31,557 nucleotides of DNA, from NCBI GenBank assembly GCA_032358255.1, contig JAULBX010028138.1, positions 1 to 31,557 of the forward strand, given 5' to 3'. The notes below the pieces were generated by a model. That model did no database searches. It was not told the DNA's origin and saw only the letters and a program-made list of their open reading frames with translations. Below are positions 20,874 to 30,436 of the stretch, piece by piece. Source of the DNA: Heterotrichella gracilis. Taxonomy: Eukaryota; Sar; Xanthophyceae; Tribonematales; Xanthonemataceae. Each line of letters begins with the position of its first letter. The first letter of the stretch is position 1. Made by a program: the position numbers and the translations under genes.

Positions 20874-21768
20874 TGTGTGGCATAGCTACCGAGTATCAGC
20901 CAAACCACGAAACATGGTACCGTCGTGTGCCAAACCACTAAACTGCATGCATGGCCCCACCAAACCCAGCAGTGTCACTGCAGACGAGCCCCAAGGCAGA
21001 CATCGTTTCGAACCTTGTGAGTGCAATACAGCGATCGTCCAGGCTTTGTACTTGTTCGAGCAGAAAAAACTCCGGCAGAAAAAGCAGTGGAGCAATCCTA
21101 CTTTCGCATTTCACACGTCATCCAGACCTTCCCAGGGATTGCAGCCTGTCCCAAAAGCAGGAAAGCATATTGATGATGTATGGCAACTTGCAACCCCCCC
21201 TGAGGGTTCTGGGTTCCTCCAGTTGTTCCCAGGCATCCATGGTGCATCTCTGATAGCTGTAACCTGTGGCCGTCCCTTTCCTCCAATGCACTCTAGTTGC
21301 AGGTGTGCACAAGTGCCCAGATGCGTACTCAAACGATCTCGTCTGTGACAACAGACCCCAGTGGTAACCCCACCCACGCGATCCAAGTGGCTTTTCAGAC
21401 TGCCGGTCATCAACAGGTGAACCTTAGCTCGGGGTGCACTGAAGGATGCTACCATATGTTTGGCTTGCAAGACAACGGGCGATGGCACGATGAGGGCGCC
21501 AGTGGGCCAATGGAGCTCAAAACCTGTTACAGTATCCTACCGAGTCCGTCAGTCCATACCCAAGTGGAAGGGTTGGCCTAGCTGTACTATCATGTGGCCC
21601 CCCTCTACACCCCCACACCACACACCGAGCAGCAAGCTGCGCCTCTGCAAGGGGTATTGCGCTGCCCCCTGACCGAGGCTCCCCACACCCGCTGCTGCAC
21701 CAACGTCGCGCTGGCGGCCCCTCACCACATCCCGCTGCTGCACTCAAATAGCCATGCTGCCAAGCTGC
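20874..21768. other. Spacer upstream of the transporter, 3' flank of eEF1B
   Basis: Contains the promoter side of the transporter and the 3' untranslated side of eEF1B (both - strand). Open frames of up to 186 codons (for example 20788-21348, +) overlap the transporter start on the other strand and show no motif. No gene is called. Confidence 0.5.
21527..21531 (-). terminator. Candidate poly(A) signal for eEF1B
   Basis: TGTAA on the - strand (TTACA on +) lies about 240 bases past the eEF1B stop. The distance and motif fit chlorophyte 3' ends; position-based evidence only. Confidence 0.35.
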
Positions 21769-24359
21769 TTACAGCTTGTTGAACGCCACCACGTCGATGG
21801 ACTGGATGTTGTCGGACTCGCCATCCCTCACCAGCTCCTCCTCAATGATTGCGTCCATGGACTCAATCTTCACATCCTCAATGATGGCGGTGATCTGCAT
21901 CTTCCTGATGCCGTAGCCGATGGGCACCAGCTTGGCTGCAGGGCAAGGGGTTTGGCTTAGGGTTTTGGGTAGGTGTTAGGGTTTGGGCAAGGCAGTACCA
22001 TGAAGGCAATGACTAGAGCCTGCCTGATGCTTTGCAAATGTGACACGTGCATAATTTCCACTCAGAAGCTGCACGAATTTGCGCATGCAGAGTGCTGGCG
22101 CTTGTTCTTCCCAAGCTGCTGCTAAGTGCCAACCCCGTGCTTCCATGAAAGCCGCTGAGACGACCACGGCATAAAGCTCCTTAAACTGCTTGGCGCCGCG
22201 TGTTCAAACCTGAATGCTGATATGGCTATAAGTATATGATGCATGACATTAACTACCTAAGATTACGCCAGGGCATGTAAGTCACCAACTAGCACTACAG
22301 CCAAAGAGTGCTAAATTGCATGTGACTAGTTAACTGGGTATTGCCCAACGCACCTGCGCCCCACAGCAGACCGTCCTTGACGATACCGCGGACCTCCGCC
22401 TCCAAGGCAGCCATGTCTGCAGCAAGCACACACCCAGTTCAGAGAAAGGCAGGTTGTGTGTTTTTGGACACTCCTGGTGGATGCATGCCACCTGTAGCAC
22501 ACATGTAAGTATAGCTGCAAGGTCAGGCAAATTGGAGACAGCCCAACGCCCCACGGGAACTGACTCCTGCCCTCCAGCCAGGCATGGCATGTGCTGTAGA
22601 AGTCACTTTGCTAACGTCACATGTTGCCCAGTGGCGCAGAGTTGCAGCGTGTGTTCCCTAGTTGAAAACCCCTCAACATGAGGCAGGCAAGTGCACGCAC
22701 CGGTGGTGTCGTCCCATGGCTTGACATCCAGCACAATCATGGACTTGGCCTTGGCGGCGCCTGCGCGTGCCTTTGCCATCTTTGACTCAATCGCTGCCTT
22801 CTTCTCCTCCGCTGCCTTCTTCTCCTCCTCGGTCAGCTCGCCAAACAGGTCAAGGTCATCCTCATCATCATCGTCCTGCAATGTGACAAGGGTTTAGGGT
22901 TAAGGTCGTGGAAAAGGGTCACGGGTCATCGTCATTGTCGTCATTGTCGTCCTGCGAGGTGACAGGCAGCCCTAAGGGTTTCAAGGCCATGAAAAGGGTC
23001 AAAGGTCAACATCAGGATCATCATTCTGCACAATTAGACAGCGTTTAGGGTCCAGGATTAAGGTTCGGTATATCGGCTGTTGATGCCCACTGGCCTTTGC
23101 AGGTGAAACAGTGGTACCAAGATATGGTCAAGGGTTGTAAACAGCTTGATGAACGCTTAAAAAATAGTCAGCACCATATCAAGGCCTTCTGCAAATACCT
23201 TCACATGGGTGCAACTTTAGCAGAGTGAAACTATGCTCGCGCATGCAAGCAAGGCTGGCTGCTGATCTGTAATGCATGCAGCTTGCGTACCATGCCATTG
23301 CAGACATGCAACACACCCGTCTGATCTAGCGACCAACAGACACTGAGCACACGTGCAGCTTCAGAGACTTACAGTGATGTCCTTGCCCAAACCCTCCTCA
23401 GCAGCAGCAGCAGCAGGTGGGGCATGCAAGGGCGTCCAATGACTGGCTGTATTTCAGCCGTGCACATGACTCCAATACAATATGAACAGCCACTGTGGTC
23501 AGATGATGGCTGCTCATAGTGATTAGCACTGTGCAGTTTCAGGGACTTACGAAGATGTCCTTGCCCATGTCCTCCTCCTCCTCCTCAGCAGCCGGGGCAG
23601 CGGCTGGGGCGGCGGCGGCGGCGGCAGCACCAGCAATGCTCACACCGCTGCCTGCGCCTGGGAAGCTGCAGCAAAGGAAAACAGTGGGTTGGTGAGGCGG
23701 TGCTACTGTACTGACCCACAAGAATGCAGAAACATTTGAGCAGCTGGTGGTCACTGGGTACAGCCAAACAAGCAATGGCACATGACTACAATGTCTGCAA
23801 GACTACAAGGAGTCAATCCTGATTAGGACCACTGTTGACGTATCACTAGTTGGTGTGGTGTACAACATTTCCTCTGATGTGTACTGTTTTATGTAGGAAA
23901 CAAGGCCTCACCTGGCACCTAGCAACGCCTGGATGTGCTTGAACCACCGGGCGGCATGTGGGTAGGCCTTGGCGTCTGGGGCACCAGCCAGGGAGGAGTA
24001 GCAGGCAAGGTCATCGCGGGATGCCTGGAACCTGCAGCGGTAAATAGAAAGGTGAGCCTCCGGCCGTGGCCAACGCAATACCGGAAAGGAATGCTCGTGC
24101 TGGGGTGTGGTGCCATCACACTGATCCAGCCACCACTGAGTGATGAGCACCATGTGACTGTCTAGGTTGGACACCGTGCTTCATACGGACAACAGGGCGT
24201 AGGGTGTCACAGCAGGACTGTAAAGACATCGTTATATTCCTCCCTCGTTTGCTAACTCATGCATATTCGCCCTCACCCGTCGATGTAGCTGCGTGTGAGC
24301 AGGTACTCGTTGAGGGCAGCGAGGCCCTCGGCAGTCTTGAGATCGGGGAAGGCAGGCAT
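21769..24359 (-). CDS. EEF1B: Translation elongation factor 1-beta (eEF1B GEF subunit)
   Basis: Exons on the - strand: 24359-24277, 24031-23912, 23665-23551, 22875-22701, 22416-22354 and 21935-21769. They join in frame to 240 aa, near the usual 210-230. The protein is the guanine-nucleotide exchange factor that reloads eEF1A with GTP in the cytosol. The N-terminal GST-like part is [24 protein letters not shown] and [13 protein letters not shown] (residues 1-67). An Ala/Pro/Glu linker follows, then the acidic [14 protein letters not shown] (107-120) and the Lys-rich [14 protein letters not shown]. The C-terminal exchange domain has [33 protein letters not shown] and the end [10 protein letters not shown]. 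The penultimate Lys matches the yeast eEF1B Lys that enters the eEF1A magnesium site. An optional 24-nt exon may lie between exons 3 and 4 (23373-23396). It is divergent from CHLP. Confidence 0.93.
22861..23040 (-). repeat. 75-bp tandem triplication of the acidic exon's start
   Basis: Just upstream of the acceptor of eEF1B exon 4 (exon start 22875) are two more copies, with acceptor-like CAG before 22951 and 23025, at periods of 76 and 74 bp. On the - strand they read [14 protein letters not shown] and [12 protein letters not shown], compared with [11 protein letters not shown] in the real exon. Intron sequence (AAACCCTTGTCAC-like) is co-duplicated. Confidence 0.8.
23373..23396 (-). other. 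Possible 24-nt microexon in eEF1B (duplicated exon 3 end)
   Basis: On the - strand the bases read EGLGKDIT between an AG (CTGCTGAG) and a strong donor ACT|GTAAGT. It copies the end of exon 3, [14 protein letters not shown], 178 bp upstream in transcription. The homology continues about 30 bases into the intron and back through a CTG/Ala run. Phase 0 at both ends means inclusion would add eight residues without a frameshift. Whether it is spliced in is unknown; the acceptor is poor because a CTG repeat takes the place of a pyrimidine tract. Confidence 0.4.
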
Positions 24360-24779
24360 CTTGATTGGGCAATGGGGAATGCAGCAACGGAGTGTAGAGG
24401 AATACAGGGAGGTTGCATCCTGCTCAAAGGATATGTCGTGAAAAAAATGTTCCACTTGGCGGCTGATGCGAGGATGGCAGCTGAGTTGGTGCAGGCTCCC
24501 AAACCCTCTAGGGTTTGGCCAAGGCATGAACCCTAGCCTAGGGTATTGCCGACTTATCCTCAGGGGGAGATAGCACAATTACGTGGGGAAACAGGGTCAT
24601 CCAGAAAATCTCCCGTGCCCACTCTGATGTGGCAGCGCCTCATTGGGCCATCGGTTCCAGCCAACCCTACCCGATAGCAGCCCCGTCTGCCCAAACAAAA
24701 GCTTCCATTCTACAGCGTTTACGCTTGTCTTTGCGCATCGTTGGAACCCCCCCCGACGATTACCCGGTTTCCAAACACT
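24360..24779. promoter_or_regulatory. Divergent promoter region of eEF1B and CHLP
   Basis: 420 bp separate the two start codons, which point away from each other, so both promoters and 5' leaders must lie here unless there are 5' non-coding exons. It contains two palindromic telo-box-like sites (24499-24518 and 24530-24544). No clear TATA box was seen. Confidence 0.6.
24499..24518. promoter_or_regulatory. Palindromic telo-box-like element
   Basis: CCAAACCCT, CT, AGGGTTTGG: two telo-box-like halves (AAACCCTA type) facing each other. Telo-boxes are known in plant promoters of translation-factor and ribosomal-protein genes. A second palindrome, ACCCTAG C CTAGGGT, follows at 24530-24544. The role here is inferred from position next to eEF1B. 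Since similar strings also litter introns in this window, they could be unrelated repeats. Confidence 0.4.
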
Positions 24780-27700
24780 ATGGCTTCCTCAGGACTGCAT
24801 GCGCAGAGCGCCATCGCTGGTGCAGCCGTCAGCGGCTCCCGGCGCACCGTGTCTAGCGGGGCAAAGACCGTGCCAGTGGCCAAGCTGTCTTTGAAGAAGT
24901 TCAACGGCTTCGTCGCCGGCAAGAACGCTTCTTTCTCCGGCCAGACAGTGGCCTTCAACGCACGCACAGCCACTGTCTCCCACAGGAACAGCACGCTGAC
25001 TGTCCGTGCAGTGAGGGATGGCGCTGTGCTGGACAGGCCTCTGCGTGTCGCAGTGATTGGTGGCGGGCCCGGGGGTGCCTGCGCTGCAGATGAGCTCGCC
25101 AAGAACGGCATCGAGACCTACCTCATCGAGCGCAAGATGGACAACTGCAAGGTGTGTGTTGGCATACCTGTGGCAGTGCCAGTGGTTGTTGTAGCTGTTG
25201 CCATCTACGCAACTGGTGGAAGATGTGGGTGGTTGTATCGCCTGCGATTCTGCTTGTTTTATGCTGTATATCTGTCCAGACAAATACTGGCTTGTTTTTT
25301 CTTTCTGGTGCCTGGTGCCTGCCTCTGACCCACCTGTGTGCTCAAGATGGAGCAAACTCCCAAATCACGTAACTCACACCTTGTCCCCTCCCTTTCGCAG
25401 CCCTGCGGTGGCGCCATCCCCCTGTGCATGATCGACGAGTTCGACCTGCCCCCAGAGATCATCGACAGGAGGGTGACCAAGATGAAGATGATCTCCCCAT
25501 CCAACAGGGAGGTGGACGTGGGCAGGACCCTCAGCGAGACCGAGTTCATCGGCATGTGCCGGAGGGAGATCATGGACGACTTCTTGCGCACCCGTGCCAA
25601 GAAGAGCGGTGCCAACGTCATCAACGGGCTGTTCATGAAGCTCGTGCAGAAGCAGGCTGACGGCCCCATCACCATCAACTTCAACAACTACAAGGATGGT
25701 GGCAAGGTGGGTGACTCACCACACCCAGGTGGCTAGCTAGCTAGCTAGCCACCACACCCCTCGTTGTAGGCTGAACCACCTGCCTCTACCTGTGGCCTTT
25801 GCATGGCAACACTGTGTCTTATGCGCTTGAAGCGCCTTCCACATCTGCGCTGTACCCGGCCTTGCTTTGCCAACTTGGTAACACCCCTTTCATGTCCCAC
25901 TCCCTGCCACACACACCACCCCTGTTGACTGACCCTGCTGGTCCTCGCCCCCAGGTCGGCGTGCCCGAGTCTGTTGAGGTCGACGTGGTGATTGGTGCTG
26001 ACGGTGCCAACAGCCGTGTGGCCAAGGAGATCGATGCCGGCGAGTATGACTACGCCATTGCCTTCCAGGTGCGCTTATGTTCTAGGCATGCGTTTATATT
26101 AATGCAGCCAGGGTAGGCGAGTGGAATTTGAGGAGGGTGGGTGTGTGGGTGCTGTGCCTTAAGCCAGCCTGCCTGTCTTGGCGCTGCCTATTCCTCTGCA
26201 TCAGCGGTTGAAGGCAGCTAAATCTAAGCTATGAGCTTGCAGCTGTGCAATGGAATGCCGTTTACTAGCAACTACAAAGACAATTATGGCTACCAAGCCC
26301 AATACCGCAATGCGTAGGCATACAACCTCTGCCATTGACCAACCACCCGCTGCCTCCTTGGAGGAGCGCATCCACATCCCTGCTGCCAAATTGCAGTACT
26401 ATCAACTCAGTAAATGTGCCCCAGGAAGCTCAACCATTCAAATCTCAGTATAACCAACTAACCACACCGCTGCCTCCCTAGGAGCGCATCCGCATCCCTG
26501 ATGACAAGATGGAGTACTACAAGGACCTCGCCGAGATGTACGTGGGTGACGACGTGTCACCAGACTTCTATGGCTGGGTGTTCCCCAAGTACGACCATGT
26601 GGCGGTGGGCACAGGTGCGAGCGGTGGGGGGTGGGTGGGTGAAGAGGGTGTGTGTGTGTGGGGGGGGGGGGGGGGTGGAGGGGGGTGAGGTGGTCCAGAG
26701 CAGGGGCTGATATGTGTGGGTGGTGGTTCAAAGCTGGGGAGGTGGAAGATGTGGTTCTTGAGAACGAGGAAGTGGGGGGAGCGGTTTGCTAAGCTAAACG
26801 CTTGCTTTGGACAGTCCCATGCAAGGTATACTCAGTGACGAGGAACTGAGACACTTACATGCCTGGGCAATGTTCCTTTCAGGGTAAAGGCTACCCCCAC
26901 CTTAAAACCTGGTCCTTACAGGTCCTATGGGTACCCGCCTTGCTGCCTGTTCCATCGCTTGTGTAGATACCGTGGTTCCTAACATTCCAGCGTGCGCCTG
27001 CGCCCCTGTCAGCACCACAGCCGCCATCAACCCACCCTTCCCTCTGACCCCTTCCCCACCTCCCCCAGGCACTGTGGTGAACAAGACCGCCATCAAGCAG
27101 TACCAGCAGGCCACCCGTGACCGCGCCCAGGTGAAGACCGAGGGGGGCAAGATCATCCGCGTGGAGGCGCACCCCATCCCAGAGCACCCGCGCCCACGCC
27201 GCGTGCAGGTACGGACAGATAGTTGGGCACAAACAGACCTACCATCATTATTTAATCACTGCAACACAAGCAGTCAGCCTTCCACAGCAGAGCAAGTCTG
27301 TCCTGGCAGTTATCTGTAATCATCTGCAGAGTTTTAGGTCTACGCCTAACAACAGCGCAACAGCTCCGGTACAGGGCGCATCACCCTGGGTGCGGCAGGG
27401 CCACAGTGTGCTCCAGGGAGGGGAACAGCACTGTGTATGGGTTGGATTGGTTGTGGTTGAACGCTCAGCGCAAAACACGCCCTGTTGCGCACTTATCATC
27501 TCAAAAAATCATCTCGTTGCGCTGACCTCCATCCACCCCCCACGTGCAGGGCCGCATCACCCTGGTGGGTGACGCCGCGGGCTACGTCACAAAGTGCTCG
27601 GGCGAGGGCATCTACTTTGCCGCCAAGTCTGGTCGCATGTGTGCCGAGGCCATCGTGGAGGCCTCCCAGAAGGGCAAGCGGATGGTTGGCGAGCAGGACC

Positions 27701-28354
27701 TGCGGGTGTACCTTGACAAGTTTGACAAGAAGTACTGGGCCACCTACAAGGTGCTGGACATTCTGCAGAAGGTGTTCTACAGGTGGGTGCGAGCAAGGGT
27801 GGTGGTGGTGGCGGTGGTAGTGTATTTTAATTTGGCCGGGCTGGGGTTAGGTATATGTGTGTGGTGGGAATGAACCCCTGTCGCGTGGTTGTCGTCAAGC
27901 ACTGGCCTGGTGTTGTGGCAAGTGCATAGCCATGATCTAACTGCTTGGCGCTGCTTTGCAAGCCTCTCAGTAGTGCCGGAACGCCCCTGACTTTTGGTCC
28001 TTGTATGGCCCTTGCACAAGCTACCTGTGCTGTTGTACGCTTGCAACATGGCTGCACCCTCGCCCCCTTCCCCCTCTCCCTCTCCCTCTCCCTCACCCTC
28101 CCCTCCACCCTCTCCCGCCCAGGTCCAACCCCGCGCGCGAGGCCTTTGTGGAGATGTGCGAGTCCACCTACGTGCAGAAGATGACCTTCGACTCGTACCT
28201 GTACAAGACGGTGGTGCCCGGCAACCCCCTGGACGACGTGAAGCTGCTGGTGGACACCGTGGGCAGCCTACTGCGCGGAAACGCGCTGCGCACCGGAAAG
28301 GGCGTGAACGTCACCTTTGGCAGCAAGGGCAACGAGGAGCGGGTGGCGGCCTAA
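24780..28354 (+). CDS. CHLP: Geranylgeranyl reductase, chloroplast (CHLP)
   Basis: Exons: 24780-25151, 25401-25706, 25955-26068, 26482-26614, 27069-27208, 27550-27782 and 28123-28354. They join in frame to 509 aa. The enzyme reduces the geranylgeranyl chain to phytyl for chlorophyll and tocopherol, using NADPH and FAD in the plastid. Residues 1 to about 75 are rich in Ser, Ala, Lys and Arg without acids, a typical transit peptide. The FAD-binding motif VAVIGGGPGGACAADEL (about 91-107) is followed by the acid in LIERK. PCGGAIPLC opens exon 2. Then come VTKMKMISPSN, VIGADGANSRVAK, MYVGDDVSPDFYGWVFPK, KIIRVEAHPIPEHPRPRR, the second FAD motif GDAAGYVTKCSGEGIYFA (from about 362), KVFYRSNPAREAFVEMC and SYLYKTVVPGNPLDD. 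All are family hallmarks and all are intact. The ATG at 24780 is the first in frame. Confidence 0.95.
25728..25753. repeat. 26-base perfect palindrome in a CHLP intron
   Basis: GGTGG, four CTAG-type units, CCACC: a perfect self-complementary sequence near the start of CHLP intron 2. It could form a hairpin near the donor at 25707. Confidence 0.85.
26339..26402 (+). repeat. Decoy copy of CHLP exon 4 start
   Basis: In CHLP intron 3, 118 bp upstream of the real exon 4 (26482), the sequence CGCTGCCTCCTTGGAG|GAGCGCATC... reads ERIHIPAAKLQYY, compared with ERIRIPDDKMEYY in the exon. The upstream intron end (accaaccacccgctgcctcc) is also copied. The acceptor AG is kept. Using it would alter the protein and read on to a stop codon. 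Confidence 0.85.
26649..26675 (+). repeat. (GT)n-(G)16 tract in CHLP intron 4
   Basis: A GT repeat runs into 16 consecutive G, within a wider G-rich stretch (about 26615-26700). It may form G-quadruplex structure and is prone to length errors in sequencing. Confidence 0.8.
27365..27425 (+). repeat. Decoy copy of CHLP exon 6 start
   Basis: In CHLP intron 5, 175 bp upstream of the real exon 6 (27550), GGTACAG|GGCGCATCACCCTGGG reads GRITLGAAG, compared with GRITLVGDAAG in the exon. Further matching bases (cacagtgtgctccaggg against cacaaagtgctcgggcg) follow. The acceptor AG is preserved. Confidence 0.8.
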
Positions 28355-28367
28355 GCAGGGGCTGGGT

Positions 28368-28560
28368 GGGCAGGGTTTCCGCTGGGGTTTGGGGCTGGGG
28401 CTGAGGGGTGCAGCTTTGGGAGGATGCCTTGCCGTCTGGGACACAGGCTTTCTACAGGCTGCACAAGCCCTTGGGCAGGGTTTCCGCTGGGGTTTGCTGG
28501 GGGTTTCCAGTCGGGGTTTTGAGGTGCAGCTTTTGGAGGGTATCCTCTTTCAGCGCTCGG
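28368..28560 (+). repeat. 105-bp tandem duplication after the CHLP stop
   Basis: GGGCAGGGTTTCCGCTGGGG occurs at 28368 and 28473, both followed by matching 'gaggt/ggtgcagctttgggagg' segments. The duplication starts 14 bases after the stop codon, so it is probably in the 3' untranslated region. Confidence 0.8.
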
Positions 28561-29374
28561 GTGCAGAGCGCCAGCCAGCTGCAGCTGCCCGTTTTTTGGG
28601 GAACGGGGGTAGGTGCTGTCTCTCCTTTCTGGGTTGTGTGGGTGCCATCGCCATGGCTTGGGGCTTTTGATAGTTGCAGCGGGACCATTCACAGTAGCTC
28701 TGGCAGTGGGGCTTTGGGGCAGGCCAGCAGTGACCACACCAGGGCTGCTGTACTGCACGCAACACCGCGGGCATGGGGGACCTGACTCGTTGTCATCTAC
28801 CCTTTCTACGGCAATGCAGTTTGTCACCAGCTGTATCTAGAACACATTGGGTCAGTTCCAACAGGCATATTTATGTTGCTGCCTGCCGCACGTCACAGTC
28901 TGTGCAACAGACCCTTCTTTACCGCAATTTGTTGCTATTTCCACTGCAGTGGCTTTGGGACGCAGTGTGCAGTTAGCTAGTAGGCCCCTCTAGTAGGTGA
29001 GAAGAGACCCATTCAAGCTTGTCCTGCAGCAAGGGCACATAGCGCTGCAGCACTCCCCTTGTACTAGTATTGGAGTAGTTGTTCGGCTTGTAACAACTAC
29101 CACCCAGAACACATCCTGTGCATATGTGCAGCCCTAGGCAGTGCACGAGTGACTTTGAGCTACAAAGGAGAACCCAACTTGAACTTGGGGACGCCCTGCA
29201 AGAGGAAGTGAGTTGGTATGTGGCTCCAAAGCATGATGCTTTCGTTGAGTGTGGCAGCGTCTCAGGCCGGCGTACGATGGCATGAGGACAACCAACACCT
29301 AGGCTGCTTCGTCAGAGTATGCCAACCTGCGAGCACGATGCGCAACGGCTTTCCCATGCGTATAATTTCGGGTC

Positions 29375-29392
29375 GGTGTAAGATCTTACACC
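29375..29392. terminator. Palindrome with TGTAA on both strands
   Basis: An 18-base perfect palindrome, GGTGTAAGATCTTACACC, places a TGTAA poly(A) motif on each strand. It lies almost midway between two converging genes, about 1.02 kb from the CHLP stop and 1.04 kb from the BRCT stop. Use as a shared poly(A) site is inferred. Confidence 0.35.
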
Positions 29393-29435
29393 CAGTACTT
29401 GTAAAGTTTCGCAAAAAGCTCTAAACAACTGTACT

Positions 29436-29457
29436 GGCCAATTTGGCCAAATTGGCC
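29436..29457. repeat. 22-base perfect palindrome
   Basis: GGCCAATTT-GGCC-AAATTGGCC: a perfect self-complementary sequence built from overlapping GGCCAA units in the convergent spacer. Confidence 0.8.
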
Positions 29458-30436
29458 CAACGAGTGTAATCAATCGGTTGATTATCAATTATCAAAACCA
29501 GGCGCATAATAAACGATTAGTCCTCCCCGTCGTTTCGTATGCGGCACAGGCGGGGACTGTCGGCCCGCTGCAGCCGCGCCTGCACTTTTCCAGCTGCAGC
29601 GTGAGTACGCCACACCCTAGCCCCCCGCTCTGGCAATGCTCGTAGACTCTACGACTACGACGTAGAGAGCTCAACTAGCCTAACCAGGCATGTTACTCCA
29701 ACCCAGATATACCCAACATCCTATCAGACATACGGTACTCAGTTGTCCTCAAATGTTGATGTCAACATCCTGTGAGCTCACATACAGTCCTGAGCTTGGC
29801 GTTGACATGACATCCAAGGCCTGCCATCCGGAGGCGTTGCCTGCCAGGCAGTGGCGAGTAGTGCTTTTCGAACCACTGCCTTGGCTAACCACCATAACCT
29901 TTCCTTTGCTACAAGAAGGCCTGGCAAACCCTATGCCCGCTTGCCTGTACTTCTGTAAAGAACTTGCACCAGTTGTTGCATTGAAAGGAACTGCCATTAG
30001 CCATGTATCTAGCCTACCCTGCAGCACTGCTGGTTTCAACTGCTGGTTTCAACTGCATGTACTTGAATACCCAACATCCACCACAAGTCCACCTGCTTGC
30101 GATGCAGGCCAGTGCTTGCGGTATGCTGGCACCTCTCTTCCTACGCATTATCAGTACACAATCTATTTGCACACCACGAACTTCAGGAAATCCATCGCAA
30201 CCACAAGGAACACAGGGGCTAGATAACAACGGATTGGAAGAATGGTATAAGATGGAAAGCCCAAGCTAAAACGATACTATCTAAGCTGGATCTCGCCTTG
30301 GAAGCCTATCCTAATCAGAGCACCCTTGGCCCCTCCCCCCGCCCTCAAGAGCTACCACAGTGTGTGTTTGCATGGGTTGCAGCTCACCCAGCCGTGCTCC
30401 GCAGGAACCAACGCTGTGTGCTGATGCTGATCATTG

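Larger units (their letters stand above)
28355..30436. other. Convergent region between CHLP and the BRCT gene
   Basis: Holds the 3' flanks of CHLP (+) and of the BRCT gene (-). It includes a tandem repeat at 28368-28560, a TGTAA at about 29087, palindromes at 29375-29392 and 29436-29457, and a short duplicated 'ctggtttcaactgc' near 30028 and 30042. No gene was recognised; open frames of up to 178 codons (29690-30226) lack motifs. Confidence 0.5.

Noticed and set aside
20788..21348. 186-codon + strand open frame
   Set aside because: Overlaps the first transporter exon antisense and shows no family motif.
29690..30226. 178-codon + strand open frame between CHLP and the BRCT gene
   Set aside because: No motif, and low-level internal repeats; no support for coding.
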